In this document: positions 35,501 to 45,802 of the stretch, in pieces
Position numbering within the stretch: the first letter of the stretch is position 1
How the letters are laid out: every line of letters begins with the position of its first letter
Translations under genes and position numbers: made by a program
Assembly: GCA_022419385.1 (NCBI GenBank)
Contig: JAJUBI010000006.1
Span: 4,154,001 to 4,218,000 of the forward strand
From: Paraconiothyrium sp. Pb-2020
Taxonomy: Eukaryota; Ascomycota; Dothideomycetes; Pleosporales; Didymosphaeriaceae
Length of the DNA: 64,000 bases
Direction: 5' to 3'
The notes under the pieces: generated by a model
What the model was told of the DNA's origin: nothing
The model's database searches: none
The model's input: only the letters and a program-made list of their open reading frames with translations

Positions 35501-37958
35501 CCGTCGGTAACGAAAGAGTGTTGGGTGGAGGAACATGACTTTCCAACTGGGGCTTGCAGCCAGCAGCGTTGGAGCTTCCGTGAGGATTTGCCCTGCAGCC
35601 GACAGAGGCAGCCGACGGCTCGCTACTGTGTACACTGCAAATCACTGCTGTTGAAGCGGCTGTCGCGCCGGACATCTCTTGCCGCCCATGCGACAATCAA
35701 CTCTAGATGCATGTCGTGCTTTTGAACGAGGAGTACACGGGACCAACTACCGCCGATCTCTCGCTCCAGGCCAACACCAACACCATCTGGACGTTGTTAC
35801 ATATGTAGCTTTACTCCAGACCGCGATACACCGTATCTCCGTGCTATCCGCAGGTCTGGATGAACTTCTGGTACACGCGTTACCCACTTGCCCGCAGAAA
35901 CACCGTGCTCTGGATCTCAGTCCGACCCCACACCCATCGATAAGCACTCGGTGCCGCGATACGAGTTACATATCGATATGCCAGCGCGCGGACAACAGTG
36001 CAGCGACACCTCAACGCGGGGTATGTGTGGGATGCAATGCCACCTCCGCCGCCCGTTTGCCTACGGCGTTCAGATCCTCCCTCTTACATGTCTAGGCCTT
36101 CATGTGCATTGCGCAATATCAGCCAGGACCTGCGCCGGACTTCAACTTACATTTACTAAACGGAGTAGTGATGTACTGTTTCAAGCACAACATGTGCGAG
36201 ATGCGAACGGTGATTGGGCTTACGAGGCTGACTCTTACTGCGCACACCTCGTGAGCAGCGCCCCAGCTGTGCTTCTGCGGAGACACACAAGTCCGCTGCG
36301 CAGCGGGAATGGCCGTGAGCCGTGGAGATCGATTCCGTGGGGGCGACAGACACTTGCTCACTCGCAACCAACCCATTACTGTCAGCATCTCACAAACGCA
36401 GCCTTGTCATTGCGACGCCGTCTCAATGCCCTCCTTGACTAATGGGTGACTATTGAAATAGTTATTGCTCACGTTTCGTGCACCCACACCCAATAATTCC
36501 CCTCAGCAAAAGCATTCCTGTGGCGGTGAGGCCTCACGCGTCGACTCAGCCCAAATCCCGGTATCGCGCTCGCCTACCGCGCTGTGCGACACACATCCAT
36601 GATCCGGCCCTTTGGAATCCAAGTTTCCAAGTCTGACTGCAAATAGACCAGATGACTCACCGTTACAAAAACAAGGCGGCGAGAGCCATCCATCTATCCA
36701 TGAGTTGCCATGCCTGAACTCCTCGCGTCTGCCGTCTCGCCATCAAGCAAGCAAGTTGGACAGCGCGTGGCAAGCTTGGTAGCGCCGAGGCAAAGCCAGA
36801 TGTCACGATGCTATGACGCCTCGTCCGGTCAAGTGGCACTTTGCACGGCAGATTGACGTGGAAGTCATCGGACCATCCGTCGCGTTGACGTGTCGGACCG
36901 CCACATATATAGCATGTGCGTCCGTTGATGCAACTGTGAGTTGTTGATGTTATGTTGACAGCGGAGAGGACCGGCGCGATCGGCGATCATGAGCTGCTTT
37001 CGACGTCCGGTAGGAGGAGGTGCCGGCTGTGAATGTGTCCGGTAGGCGGCGAGGCGACGCGTTGCGCGGCGCGGGGTGCTTTACGCGACGCTTCACATGC
37101 TACAGCATCAATCACAACGACGAGGGCAACATGTGTTTCACATCACGCGCATCGAACCAGACGTAGCATTTCCATCATGTGCCATCCCTCCTTTATTTTG
37201 CTTCAGAGCCCGGGTGGATGACTCCGCCCGCTCCACGCGCCACAAGCAAGACACGCCCCACGCCTCCCCCACGATACTCTCCACTGACATCCCCACTCTG
37301 CTTGTCTGCTGCCTGTCAGCCCAGTACAAGTGGGGTTCCGGCGCTTCGTCGATCGGGGGAGACCCTGCATATGTGAGCACTCCATCGTGAGTGGGCCTAG
37401 GGGATGCACGGCATGTCGGCGTCACGAGCTTGAGTAGGAGAGCTTGGCCAGGCGGCTGTGCATTAATCGTGTGGACTCGGAGCGCAGGTACAACTCGTGA
37501 GTGAGGGGTTCGGGAAGTAGATGAGCCTCGGGAGAGGACAGAAAGGTCGCACGGCATCCAGTGGTAGACTTGAGGCTCGGGGTTACGGTTGTGGAAAGGC
37601 GGGACGGTCGAAAGGCAGGGAAGTTTAGGGGACGGTGATTCTGCACGAAGCTATGGCGAACAGTTCGACGGACTAGAGCTTTTGAAAGAAGACATGAACA
37701 AGCTTTCATACGGGAGTTCAGATTGACTGTGTACGTTGCACTAGCCTTCTTCGAATGGTTCGTGCCTACGAAGTACAGCATGCTCAATCTTAGGGAATAC
37801 CATGAGTTTTGATACCATCACCTGGTGTTGCTGCTCAGATCATTTCCTCCCTGGAACGTGCCACTCCGAACATGACAATATACATCTTTTGCTCAAGAAC
37901 TATGTTTGCGTAACTCTAACTTCGTCTCTGAACCTATTCTGTTTGCCCACTAGTCTAC
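32517..37958. other. Gene-poor region, right part (5.4 kb)
   Basis: Upstream of the 146-residue protein gene. Many open frames up to 184 codons exist but they overlap on opposite strands, lack conserved motifs, splice continuity or biased composition, and I judge them chance. A TATA-like word ACATATATAG lies at about 36903. No transposon ends, tandem arrays or RNA genes were recognised. It may be an extended promoter, non-coding transcript locus or a decayed, non-AT-biased insertion. Confidence 0.5.
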
Positions 37959-38927
37959 TCAGTGAATTGCGATAATTGCATCCAGTCTACGCTGGACTTT
38001 GCTGACCTTGTGCTCCAGTTCATCATACTTGCGCTGATGCTTGTTCAATTGATGTCGATAGTCGATCGACTTGTTCACAAGATCTTTCACCATGCCATCG
38101 CAGTCCGACAAGATGGTACTCTCGATATGCAGGCCGTCGTTCATGACTTTGTTCTCTCTGCGGGCAAGACATTCCAATTGGTATCTGATCTGTTTTCGAG
38201 AAACCTTCAGCAGATCGAAAGGTGCAGTGAACGTCTCGAAAAGTGTCTTCTCAGCTTCGCAGTGCTTATCACTCCAGTCGAACGCGGAGTACTCCTCGTA
38301 CTCCTCGGTGCTGGGCGTGAGGCCCTCTTCCACGATAGTGCCAAGACGTTCGTCTTTGTCCGTGATAGTGTTGGAGAGTTTGCGTCCAGCTTCAGTCTCA
38401 ACCTGAGAATTTTGAGCCTCCCTGATGCGGGTCACTGCGACGCCCAACCAGCGGCAGATCCGGTCAACATCCACGCTGGCGCCAACAGTCAGGCCTTTTA
38501 GAACGAAGCAAGCCTCGATGTACCGACCAAGTGACTGCTGGACACCCTTGAACCAATATGGTGGCCTCCTATCCAGAGGAACCAAAAGGGAGAAAGGCGC
38601 AACATAAGTTACATGATCACGCAGTACCTTCCCGTGACAGTGCGTCTGCAGGTGGCTTTCATTGTCTTCAGCGAGGAAAATCAGCTTCTTGCCGGTCCGA
38701 CCACCTTCCAGTGTGTATCGATAGGCCGCGTAGATGTTCCACTTGCCCCAGGTACCGATGAGGATTTTCTTCTCCATGTTGCCGCTGGCCTGTCGTGCCG
38801 GTGAGAACTGCACCTTGTCGAGACCGTCCAGTTTTTCGGTGTCAAACACTCTTTGCAGATACTCTCTGAGCGCTTTGATATCACGCGCCGCGGCGGGCGA
38901 AGATGCCATGACCATTCCTAGTTCCAT
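37959..38927 (-). CDS. Uncharacterised protein with C-terminal coiled coil
   Basis: Single exon, 322 residues, ATG at 38927 (alternatives at the sixth and eighth codons... MELGMVMASS has further Mets at positions 5 and 7). I do not recognise the family. Visible: DIKALREYLQRVFDTEK near the start, a beta-rich central part (EKKILIGTWGKWNIYAAYRY, GKKLIFLAEDNE, DHVTYVAPFSLLVPLDRR), a conserved-looking RICRWLGVAVTRIREAQ helix, an acidic stretch (STEEYEEYSAFDW) and a heptad-rich end (HQLNKHQRKYDELEHKVSKV). No signal peptide or membrane segment. Balanced composition and an uninterrupted length of 969 bases make it a real gene. It is read in the same direction as the neighbouring methyltransferase gene, 507 bases downstream of that gene's stop codon. 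Confidence 0.72.
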   Translation of the reverse strand: MELGMVMASSPAAARDIKALREYLQRVFDTEKLDGLDKVQFSPARQASGNMEKKILIGTWGKWNIYAAYRYTLEGGRTGKKLIFLAEDNESHLQTHCHGKVLRDHVTYVAPFSLLVPLDRRPPYWFKGVQQSLGRYIEACFVLKGLTVGASVDVDRICRWLGVAVTRIREAQNSQVETEAGRKLSNTITDKDERLGTIVEEGLTPSTEEYEEYSAFDWSDKHCEAEKTLFETFTAPFDLLKVSRKQIRYQLECLARRENKVMNDGLHIESTILSDCDGMVKDLVNKSIDYRHQLNKHQRKYDELEHKVSKVQRRLDAIIAIH

Positions 38928-39434
38928 GGTTCACAGCCGCTATTGGTAAGTTAGGCCAGAGAAGATCAGAGACGGCGGGCACATCGGGCGACGTGCAAAC
39001 AACACGACGGGTTTGCAAATAGTATACAGGAAGAAATGCGCTGTAAATAGCGGAACGCCTCACAAGGGGAGTGGCGGCAGCTTGTCGAACAGTTGGAGGT
39101 GGATGCGACGTGTCCGAAGTTCGGTTGTGTTTATGCGTCCCAGGGGATAAGTGGGTGAAGTCCACGAGGAAGGAGCGCTCCACAGTCAAAGGACGTCATC
39201 ACCAAAGTGCTCACTTTCACGTTCTCATCCTATCCTGCTACAACACTTTGTGACGTCGTTGTAGACACGTTCCTTGTTCTTTCCATTGGCTATCTTTTAA
39301 CGTTTGCAAATACTGTTCGAGCCATGCGAACTCGATGGAAGCACAGCTTAAGAGGCGACCCAATGCCAACAGCCTTCAAAACTGCTCGCTCTGCATGGGC
39401 TGCATGGTACGAACATACGAGTCTGATCTTGAGG
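38928..39434. other. Intergenic, 507 bases
   Basis: Between two leftward genes; should hold the promoter of the coiled-coil protein gene. Nothing specific recognised. Confidence 0.4.
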
Positions 39435-40790
39435 TTATACCCAATACTTCTCCCAATTGTACTTGATGACCTCGTTGCCCCAAGATGTCCATCCAGCGAC
39501 TAAGTTTCGCGAAAAAACTTCGAGAGCGCTATACTTTTTCGCATCCGGCATATATGGCTCGAGCAACTCCTTCAGACATGGCTTGCGGGAATGTACATCA
39601 GGCACGGCTGCAATGACTTTCTTTTTCGTAAGCCGCGCATGCGACATGGTCGTCCACGCATTGGGCGCCGCCTTCCCCAACAGTAGCACCTCGTACGGTT
39701 TCCGCAGCGCGCTGTCAATGTCAAACATCGGTTCACCTTTCGTCGTCAGCTTCACCCAAATCCACTCCTCCACCAACCCCACGTTCCACTTCTCGAATAG
39801 ACCCCCGGGGCCAAGCACTTGTGCGCGCATCGACTCTTTGTTCGTGATCCACACACCCACCAACGCATTGTGCTCAAGGTAGCTATCGATGTCCATATTC
39901 AGGAGCATCCTCTTCATGTGCGGCATCCCGCCGACTTGTTCGTACGCGCCCTTCCGCTTCGCCGATCGGTTCGGCCACGGCGGGTCAAGCAACACCAGGT
40001 CGAAATGCCGTGGGAGTACATACTCATCCGTGAGCTCGCGGAACGCAGCACGAAACCCGTCCGAGTGCGTCGAATCGCTGAGGAAGAAGGTCGCGTGCGG
40101 AGGTATCGTGAAACGATACGCGGGCGCCTCGCGGCCAGCCTTCGTTACACTCTCCCGCACGTGAACGTCCAGTGGGTGATCTTCCGGGTTATGTAAGGAG
40201 GAGGTCCATGGTTCGGCCGCCTGGTCCGGGTATACATGTGCATCGTCGCGTGGAGAGCTGTACGACACCAACCATTTGTGTGCAACGGTTTCGAAGTCGG
40301 TGGCATTCGGATCAGACGTCACACTGATGGAAGCCATCATCTTCTCGAAGTCGAAGTGCGTGTCTTCCCCCTTGCTTTCAGCCAGTGCGGACCACTCACG
40401 CAGTCGGCTTTCGATTTCCTTCTCCGGATCCTCGTGCTGCACAGTGTCAAGTTGCATTTCCCCATACTTTGGTTTCTGGGTCATGAGCTTGCGTGGCAAG
40501 CACCAGGGTCCTGAGATGTGACTTCGGATCTCGGCGAGAGCTGCATGGATTGCACTCCTGTACTCAATGTGTAGATCTGTAAGGTGTGACGAATGGTTTT
40601 TCTTCGCTTGTGATGTCTTCGGTTCTTCGTGCAGTTGATACGGTACTTCTAGTGGGGCAGTTGAGAGTAGAGTGTCTGAGCGACCTTGCGCTATTGCGAT
40701 GGATGTGGGGATGTCAATGAGTGTGACATCACGGTCAGCATTCTGGAAGAGGATTGATGTACTGGGCATGTCGCAGTGCAAGCCCGGCAT
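39435..40790 (-). CDS. MT-A70-family N6-adenine methyltransferase, METTL4-like
   Basis: Transfers a methyl group from S-adenosylmethionine to the N6 of adenine in RNA (U2 snRNA for animal METTL4) or DNA. Single exon, 451 residues from the ATG at 40790; another Met eight codons later is possible. The catalytic tetrad DPPW is at residues 269-272 within DLVLLDPPWPNRSAKRKGAY. Downstream are LVGVWITNKESM, FEKWNVGLVEEWIWVKLTTK, GEPMFDIDSALRKPYEVLLL and, near the end, SRKPCLKELLEPYMPDAKK and EVFSRNLVAGWTSWGNE, in the order typical of the METTL4 clade rather than METTL3/METTL14 or Ime4. The N-terminal 200 residues are poorly conserved. Divergent from the LEU5 carrier gene. Confidence 0.9.
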   Translation of the reverse strand: MPGLHCDMPSTSILFQNADRDVTLIDIPTSIAIAQGRSDTLLSTAPLEVPYQLHEEPKTSQAKKNHSSHLTDLHIEYRSAIHAALAEIRSHISGPWCLPRKLMTQKPKYGEMQLDTVQHEDPEKEIESRLREWSALAESKGEDTHFDFEKMMASISVTSDPNATDFETVAHKWLVSYSSPRDDAHVYPDQAAEPWTSSLHNPEDHPLDVHVRESVTKAGREAPAYRFTIPPHATFFLSDSTHSDGFRAAFRELTDEYVLPRHFDLVLLDPPWPNRSAKRKGAYEQVGGMPHMKRMLLNMDIDSYLEHNALVGVWITNKESMRAQVLGPGGLFEKWNVGLVEEWIWVKLTTKGEPMFDIDSALRKPYEVLLLGKAAPNAWTTMSHARLTKKKVIAAVPDVHSRKPCLKELLEPYMPDAKKYSALEVFSRNLVAGWTSWGNEVIKYNWEKYWV

Positions 40791-41381
40791 GCTGCTCTTT
40801 TGCAACAACGGGTCAGACGGTTTGACCCAAGAACATAAGAAAGAGAGAGGCCGGGTTGATTAGAGTAGAGGGCTGCTAGACTTGCAGCCGCGAACTTGAT
40901 CGGGGAACTTGATCGGGAAATTTCAAGTCGGCAGGAGAAAAAGTGAAGGTCTACTCATGTGACAATCCGTTCTGGCATTACGTCATCAGCAGTCGCGATG
41001 AGGTTGATTCTACAGCTGAGCAATAGTTGGAAAATATGCAAATCGCCTCCTGAAGGCAACTCGACTCTGCTCTTGTTTCGTTAACTGCTCGTGATGCGTA
41101 GTTTTGGTGTTGCGGAAAAGCGCCGCTCGTAGCTCGCTTTTCATCGGCACCGTTTTGGGCTCTCTTCCGGCCGCGCTGGCCGGCAATCCTCTGTCGACCC
41201 TCGGCAAACAACGTCACCTAGCACATCCTCCACAGCGCGCCGCCGCTTTTCTAAGCAACAACACACGACCACCTTGATTCGCCCCCTACACACAGAAGAC
41301 CGCCTACGCACAGTCGCCTTCATGTCCAAGTCACGATAATACGAATTACCAACCAGGGAGAAAGAGCAGGGAAACGGTGGG
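40791..41381. promoter_or_regulatory. Divergent upstream region of METTL4-like gene and LEU5
   Basis: 591 bases between start codons. Only short open frames; no named control site seen. Confidence 0.45.
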
Positions 41382-42693
41382 ATGTCGGAGCACATCCTTC
41401 GTCATGAAGCAGATAAAGGATCCCGCGTCATGACAGGCCCCGCCCAGTCAACTGCACCCCATATGAAGCTCCAGAAGGCACCGCCACTATGCGCGACCGA
41501 TGACGAGGCACACGTTCCTATAAAGGAAGGAAGGAAGAGGAGTCGGAGCCCGTCGCGAGAGAGAAAGGTGGATAGGAGGAGTCCGGAGTATATCATTAAG
41601 AGCGGAATAGCGGGAGGTCTGGCAGGATGTGCTGTACGTACAAATCTACGCGCGCGCATTATGAGGCTTATGACGCCTACATCAATGTGCCTCAATACCT
41701 GGTATACAGGGACAATCGCTGACAAAGGCACCACAGGCCAAAACCGTAGTTGGTCCCCTTGACCGCGTCAAAATCCTCCTCCAAACCCGCAATCCTGCCT
41801 TTTTAAAGTATGCAGGTCACTGGTCAGGCCTACACCTCGCTCTTCGCGATATATACCGCGAAAATGGCGTTCGCGGTCTCTTCAAGGGTCACTCCGCCAC
41901 CCTCCTCCGCATCTTTCCCTATGCTGGCATCAAGTTCCTCGCCTATGACCAGATACGCGCAGTCTTCATAAAGAACCAGGCACAAGAAACTCCTGGGCGG
42001 CGCTTCGTCAGCGGCAGCCTCGCAGGCATGGTCTCCGTCTTCTTCACATACCCTCTAGAAGTTATACGAGTGCGACTAGCATTCGAGACAAGTGCAGACA
42101 AGAGGAGTACTTTAAGAGGCATATGCAAGATGATCTACAACGAGCACGGCGCGCCCACCACCCACCACCCCACAAACCCACTCACCGCCGCCGCAGCCAC
42201 AGTCGTAGAAAAGGGCGTACCGCAGACTGGTCTTGCAAACTTCTTTCGCGGATTCTCGCCCACACTGCTAGGCATGATTCCATATGCGGGCGCATCCTTC
42301 CTTGCTCACGACACTATGAGCGACCTCCTCCGGCACCCGTCCATAGCTCGTTACACCACGCTCCCGCACACATCTCGCGCCGAATCGGAGACCTCAACGT
42401 ACAAGCCCGCGCAGCTGCAGTACTGGGCCGAACTCAGCACGGGCGGTTTCGCCGGCTTTTTCTCACAGACAGTGTCATACCCACTGGAGGTCATACGGCG
42501 GAGAATGCAGGTTGGCGGCGTGGTGGGTGACGGACACAGACTTGGGATTGCAGAGGTCATTAAGAGGATTTTTATTGAGAAGGGATGGAGAGGATTCTTC
42601 GTGGGACTAACTATTGGATACGTGAAGGTGGTTCCAATGTCTGCGACAAGCTTCCTGGTATGGGAACGCGGGAAGTACTACCTTGGAATATGA
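41382..42693 (+). CDS. LEU5: Mitochondrial carrier, coenzyme A transporter type (Leu5/SLC25A42)
   Basis: Inner-membrane carrier of the SLC25 family; yeast Leu5 is needed to accumulate coenzyme A in the matrix. Exons 41382-41633 and 41737-42693 give 402 residues. Three carrier repeats are clear from their P-x-D/E-x-x-R/K signatures: PLDRVKILLQTR, YPLEVIRVRLAFET and YPLEVIRRRMQVGG. Between them lie GLFKGHSATLLRIFPYAGIKF and NFFRGFSPTLLGMIPYAGASF, and the final GFFVGLTIGYVKVVPMSATSF, which match the Leu5/Graves-disease-carrier branch. The N-terminal 75 residues are charged (SRSPSRERKVDRRSPEYIIKS) and precede the first helix AGGLAGCAAKTVVGP, formed across the 103-base intron. An about 40-residue loop (HHPTNPLTAAAATVVEKG) extends repeat 2. 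Confidence 0.93.
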
Positions 42694-43320
42694 GGCAGAG
42701 CATAACAAGTATGAGTTGTGCACGAAGCATTGGCGTTTCTGGCGTTTGAGAGGAAATTCAAAGCATACCACTGTATTGGTACGACCGGGAATGGATTGTC
42801 GAGAAGAAGTTCGAGATCTGGTACATAGAACGATTGATACACATATGTGAGCTTCACGTAGCCAGGATAGCATGCGAACTACTTTCATCAGGGGTACTTC
42901 ATATGCATCGAAGTACCTGATACCTGTCTATCAACTATCGCGACATGCTAATATCCAACCTCATAGTACATCCACGACCATTCATACCCATCAAAACATG
43001 TGTCCTAACGGCGCAGACTGGCCACCAGTCTATGATTTTGGGAGAAATGCCGGAGAAGGTAATATTGTGCCTTGGTCGTACTCTGATCCGGGGGTTCGAT
43101 ATCGCGAGCGACTTGGCGGACCTTCCTTGAAGCGGGGATTATTGAGGATGTCGATCATCTCGTGCTGTGGTGGTAGTCGATACATACTGGAATGATAGCT
43201 GATGGTAATTCATTCCGCTCGTGAGTGCATAGGCTCCTCATTTAGTCTCGTGGGTACGGTAACCATGATTTCGATATCTTGTACGGTGGATTGATACACC
43301 GTAACACTTTGAAGGTTCCT
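42694..43320. other. Convergent intergenic region LEU5/UPF3
   Basis: 627 bases holding both 3' ends. Nothing else recognised. Confidence 0.4.
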
Positions 43321-45190
43321 TCACGTCGCCACATCAGCTGTTGGCGTAGCGACTGGTGCCTGAGCCGGGACAGGATTAGGTCCAGGAGTAACATGACCAC
43401 CTCTAGCACCACCACGGCCACCACGACCACGCGGTCCAAAACCGCCGCGGCCTTGAGCGGGCCTGGGAGGCTGCGGGCGAGGTGTGGGGAAGCCTCGAGG
43501 AACCTGGTGCTTCTCCTTACGTTCGAGAACCTGAACAGCACCCTGGGCTACCTTGACAGTGCCCGCAGCGACCGCCTTCCGCAATCCCTCTGGTTCGACA
43601 AAGTTGACATAGGCGAAGCCCTTACGCTTGTCAATCTCAACCTTCTCGATTGCTCCGAATTCCTTCAGTGCCTCTTCAATCAGGGGCTCCGTGATGCCTT
43701 GAGACGCATTGGCGTGCTTGAGGAAAGCCTGCTTGCCCATTGGGACTGGACCTGAATTTGCAGCGGCGTGCGCAGGCGTGGGATTGGCTGGACGGGGGAA
43801 CGGGCTTGCTTCTGCTTTCGATGGCGTGGTCTGGTTTACTATGTTAGCGTTCCGAGCAGCCGCAGGTCCTGTGGGAGGAACACGTGCAGTGGCAGGGCCT
43901 TTTGGTGGGACAGCAGGTTGAGCCTGTGTGGTCTGCGGCTTTTTGAGGATTGTAGGCGCTGGCGCGGTGCCTTGCTTCACCGGAGCCTTGGAGTTTTCTC
44001 CATCCGCTTTATTGTTTGTCTTTTCGGCCAACGAAGCTTTGAACGCTCGGCGCTCGGCACGAGATGGCCTCTCTTTCTTAGGCGAGGCTGGGGTAGCCTT
44101 CTCTGCGGTTGTAACGGTGGCAACAGGTGCAACGGCGGGCTCTTTGCCCTTAGACTTAGCGCCGACGTTCTCGTCCTGTTTAGGGTTGGTTTCCTGTGCG
44201 GCGGATGCAATCTCGCGCTTGGTTCCTCGTCGACGATTTGGAGCAGGTCCAAGACCGAGATCGCGCTGAAGTATGCCTTTCGCGATGTTGACGTTTGCAC
44301 GCTTGCGCTCCGGGGCAGCTGAGGAAGGGCCTGCGGCAGCCTTGTCAACCAAAACATTCTCCTTTAGAGCAGCCTCCTTGCTGAGAGCCTTGACGGCCTC
44401 CTTCTGGGCCTTCTCTTTCTCGGCTCTAGTGGCCTTGCGATTCTTCTCCCCAGGGACATTCTCCTTCCCAGCCTTAGCCAGGATCCTCTTCTCACCAGCG
44501 TCGTCCTTATGTTCCCCACGACCCTTCTTCTGCGGCTTCTCCTTGTTTGCCTTCCTCTCTCTGAGTGCTTCTATCAACGGCGTAGTTTTGACCTTCTCTT
44601 CCTTCGCAGATTCGCCCTCGGGAGCGGCAGGTTTGGTAATAGGAGCGGTCAAACTCTCCAAGAATTCTTTGAACTCAGGGTCTTGGTCGATAGTGCCCTG
44701 GCGAGCATCATTCCTACGCCTGTTGCCGGGCAATTTCATATAAGGAGCGAATTCAAGGACGGGAGGGCCAATGAGGGCGCCGTCCTGGAAAGACTTGGCG
44801 GCATCGTGGAACGTAACTTCGCGGACGCGGTCACCGAGGCCGGTAACGAAAGGTTGTTGCGTGACATGTATGTAGGCGCGAGAAGGCTTGGAAGGTTTCG
44901 CTAGGCTGGAAAGGCTGTCAGTCTATCCTCTGCGACGCTTGAAGCGGGGCATACTCTTTAGAAACCTTGCCCTTCTTGTAGTTGAGCCAGTCCACCTTGC
45001 CAGCGCCGACTTTCCACTCCTCTCCAAGGAGGGTTTCGAACTCGGCCCTAGTCAGGCCAGGAGGGAGGCGTCGGCATATGAGCTTCAAGCGCGGCGCTGG
45101 AGTTTTGGGACCGCGGGGCGCCGATGCGGGGGTATTCTTCTGCAGTGCTGTCACAGGCAGGATGCCGTTGACGCCTGCTTGGGGCGTCAT
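43321..45190 (-). CDS. UPF3: Nonsense-mediated mRNA decay protein Upf3
   Basis: Upf3 bridges Upf2 and, in organisms with it, the exon junction complex, marking mRNAs with premature stops for decay. Exons 45190-44955 and 44905-43321 give 606 residues. The Smg-4/UPF3 domain occupies about residues 30-150: RLKLICRRLPPGLTRAEFET, VDWLNYKKGKVSK, spliced to LAKPSKPSRAYIHVTQQ, then DAAKSFQDGALIGPPVLEFAP and RRRNDARQGTIDQDPEFKEF. The middle is Lys/Ala/Glu-rich and disordered. Residues about 505-560 read like an RRM half (NASQGITEPLIEEALKEFG, VEIDKRKGFAYVNFVEPEGL), followed by an RGG-type glycine-rich end (GRGGFGPRGRGGRGGARGG). The RRM-like addition is normal for filamentous fungi as far as I recall but absent from yeast Upf3. 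Divergent from SIT4. Confidence 0.93.
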
Positions 45191-45802
45191 TTCGTGTCGA
45201 CTGGTCAGGCGTAGCTAGTAGGGCAGCGCGGGAACCGGGGGAGACGGTCGGGTTATGAGGCAGGAGTGGAATCCAAAGGGTGGGTGGCACGGTGCTTTAG
45301 AGGCGCAAACATTGGATACGTAGGACTCGGGCTCGACAAACAGCGATCCTCGACGCGAGGGCAGCCGCGTTGGTCTATTGCAGTAGGAGCTTAATTGTGG
45401 ACGCGTGACTGATATCGGCGGGGAGGGTAAGTGGAAGTGGTGAATGTCGCAAGGACTGACGCCAGCCCATGGCGCTTGCCGAAGCGGGTCTCTAGGGCAG
45501 ATGCGCTTTGACCAAGCAGCTGCCGCCGCCGCACTCTCGACGACGGCCCACTGCTTCCACCTCATCATGCATATCCAGGCCCAGGCTCGCTACTGAAACT
45601 GTGTGCTTTGCCTTTGTTCCTAAACTGCTTTTCACTGTATCCACACTCGCCGATGTTACCACGGAGCTTCGCTACGTCACGCTTGCTAATCACCACCGCT
45701 CCCATCACACGACTGTCTGTTCCCCGCCATTGCTGCCTCGAATAATTCAGAGGCGCACAAAAAGGCCCGTTTGGTCATTGACAGCTGCGAAACACCGTAA
45801 TT
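45191..45802. promoter_or_regulatory. Divergent upstream region of UPF3 and SIT4
   Basis: 612 bases between start codons; no other gene and no named control site recognised. Confidence 0.45.

Noticed and set aside
35888..36442. 184-codon open frame in the gene desert
   Set aside because: Random-looking residue order, many Cys/His/Arg from GC-rich codons, no splice continuity.
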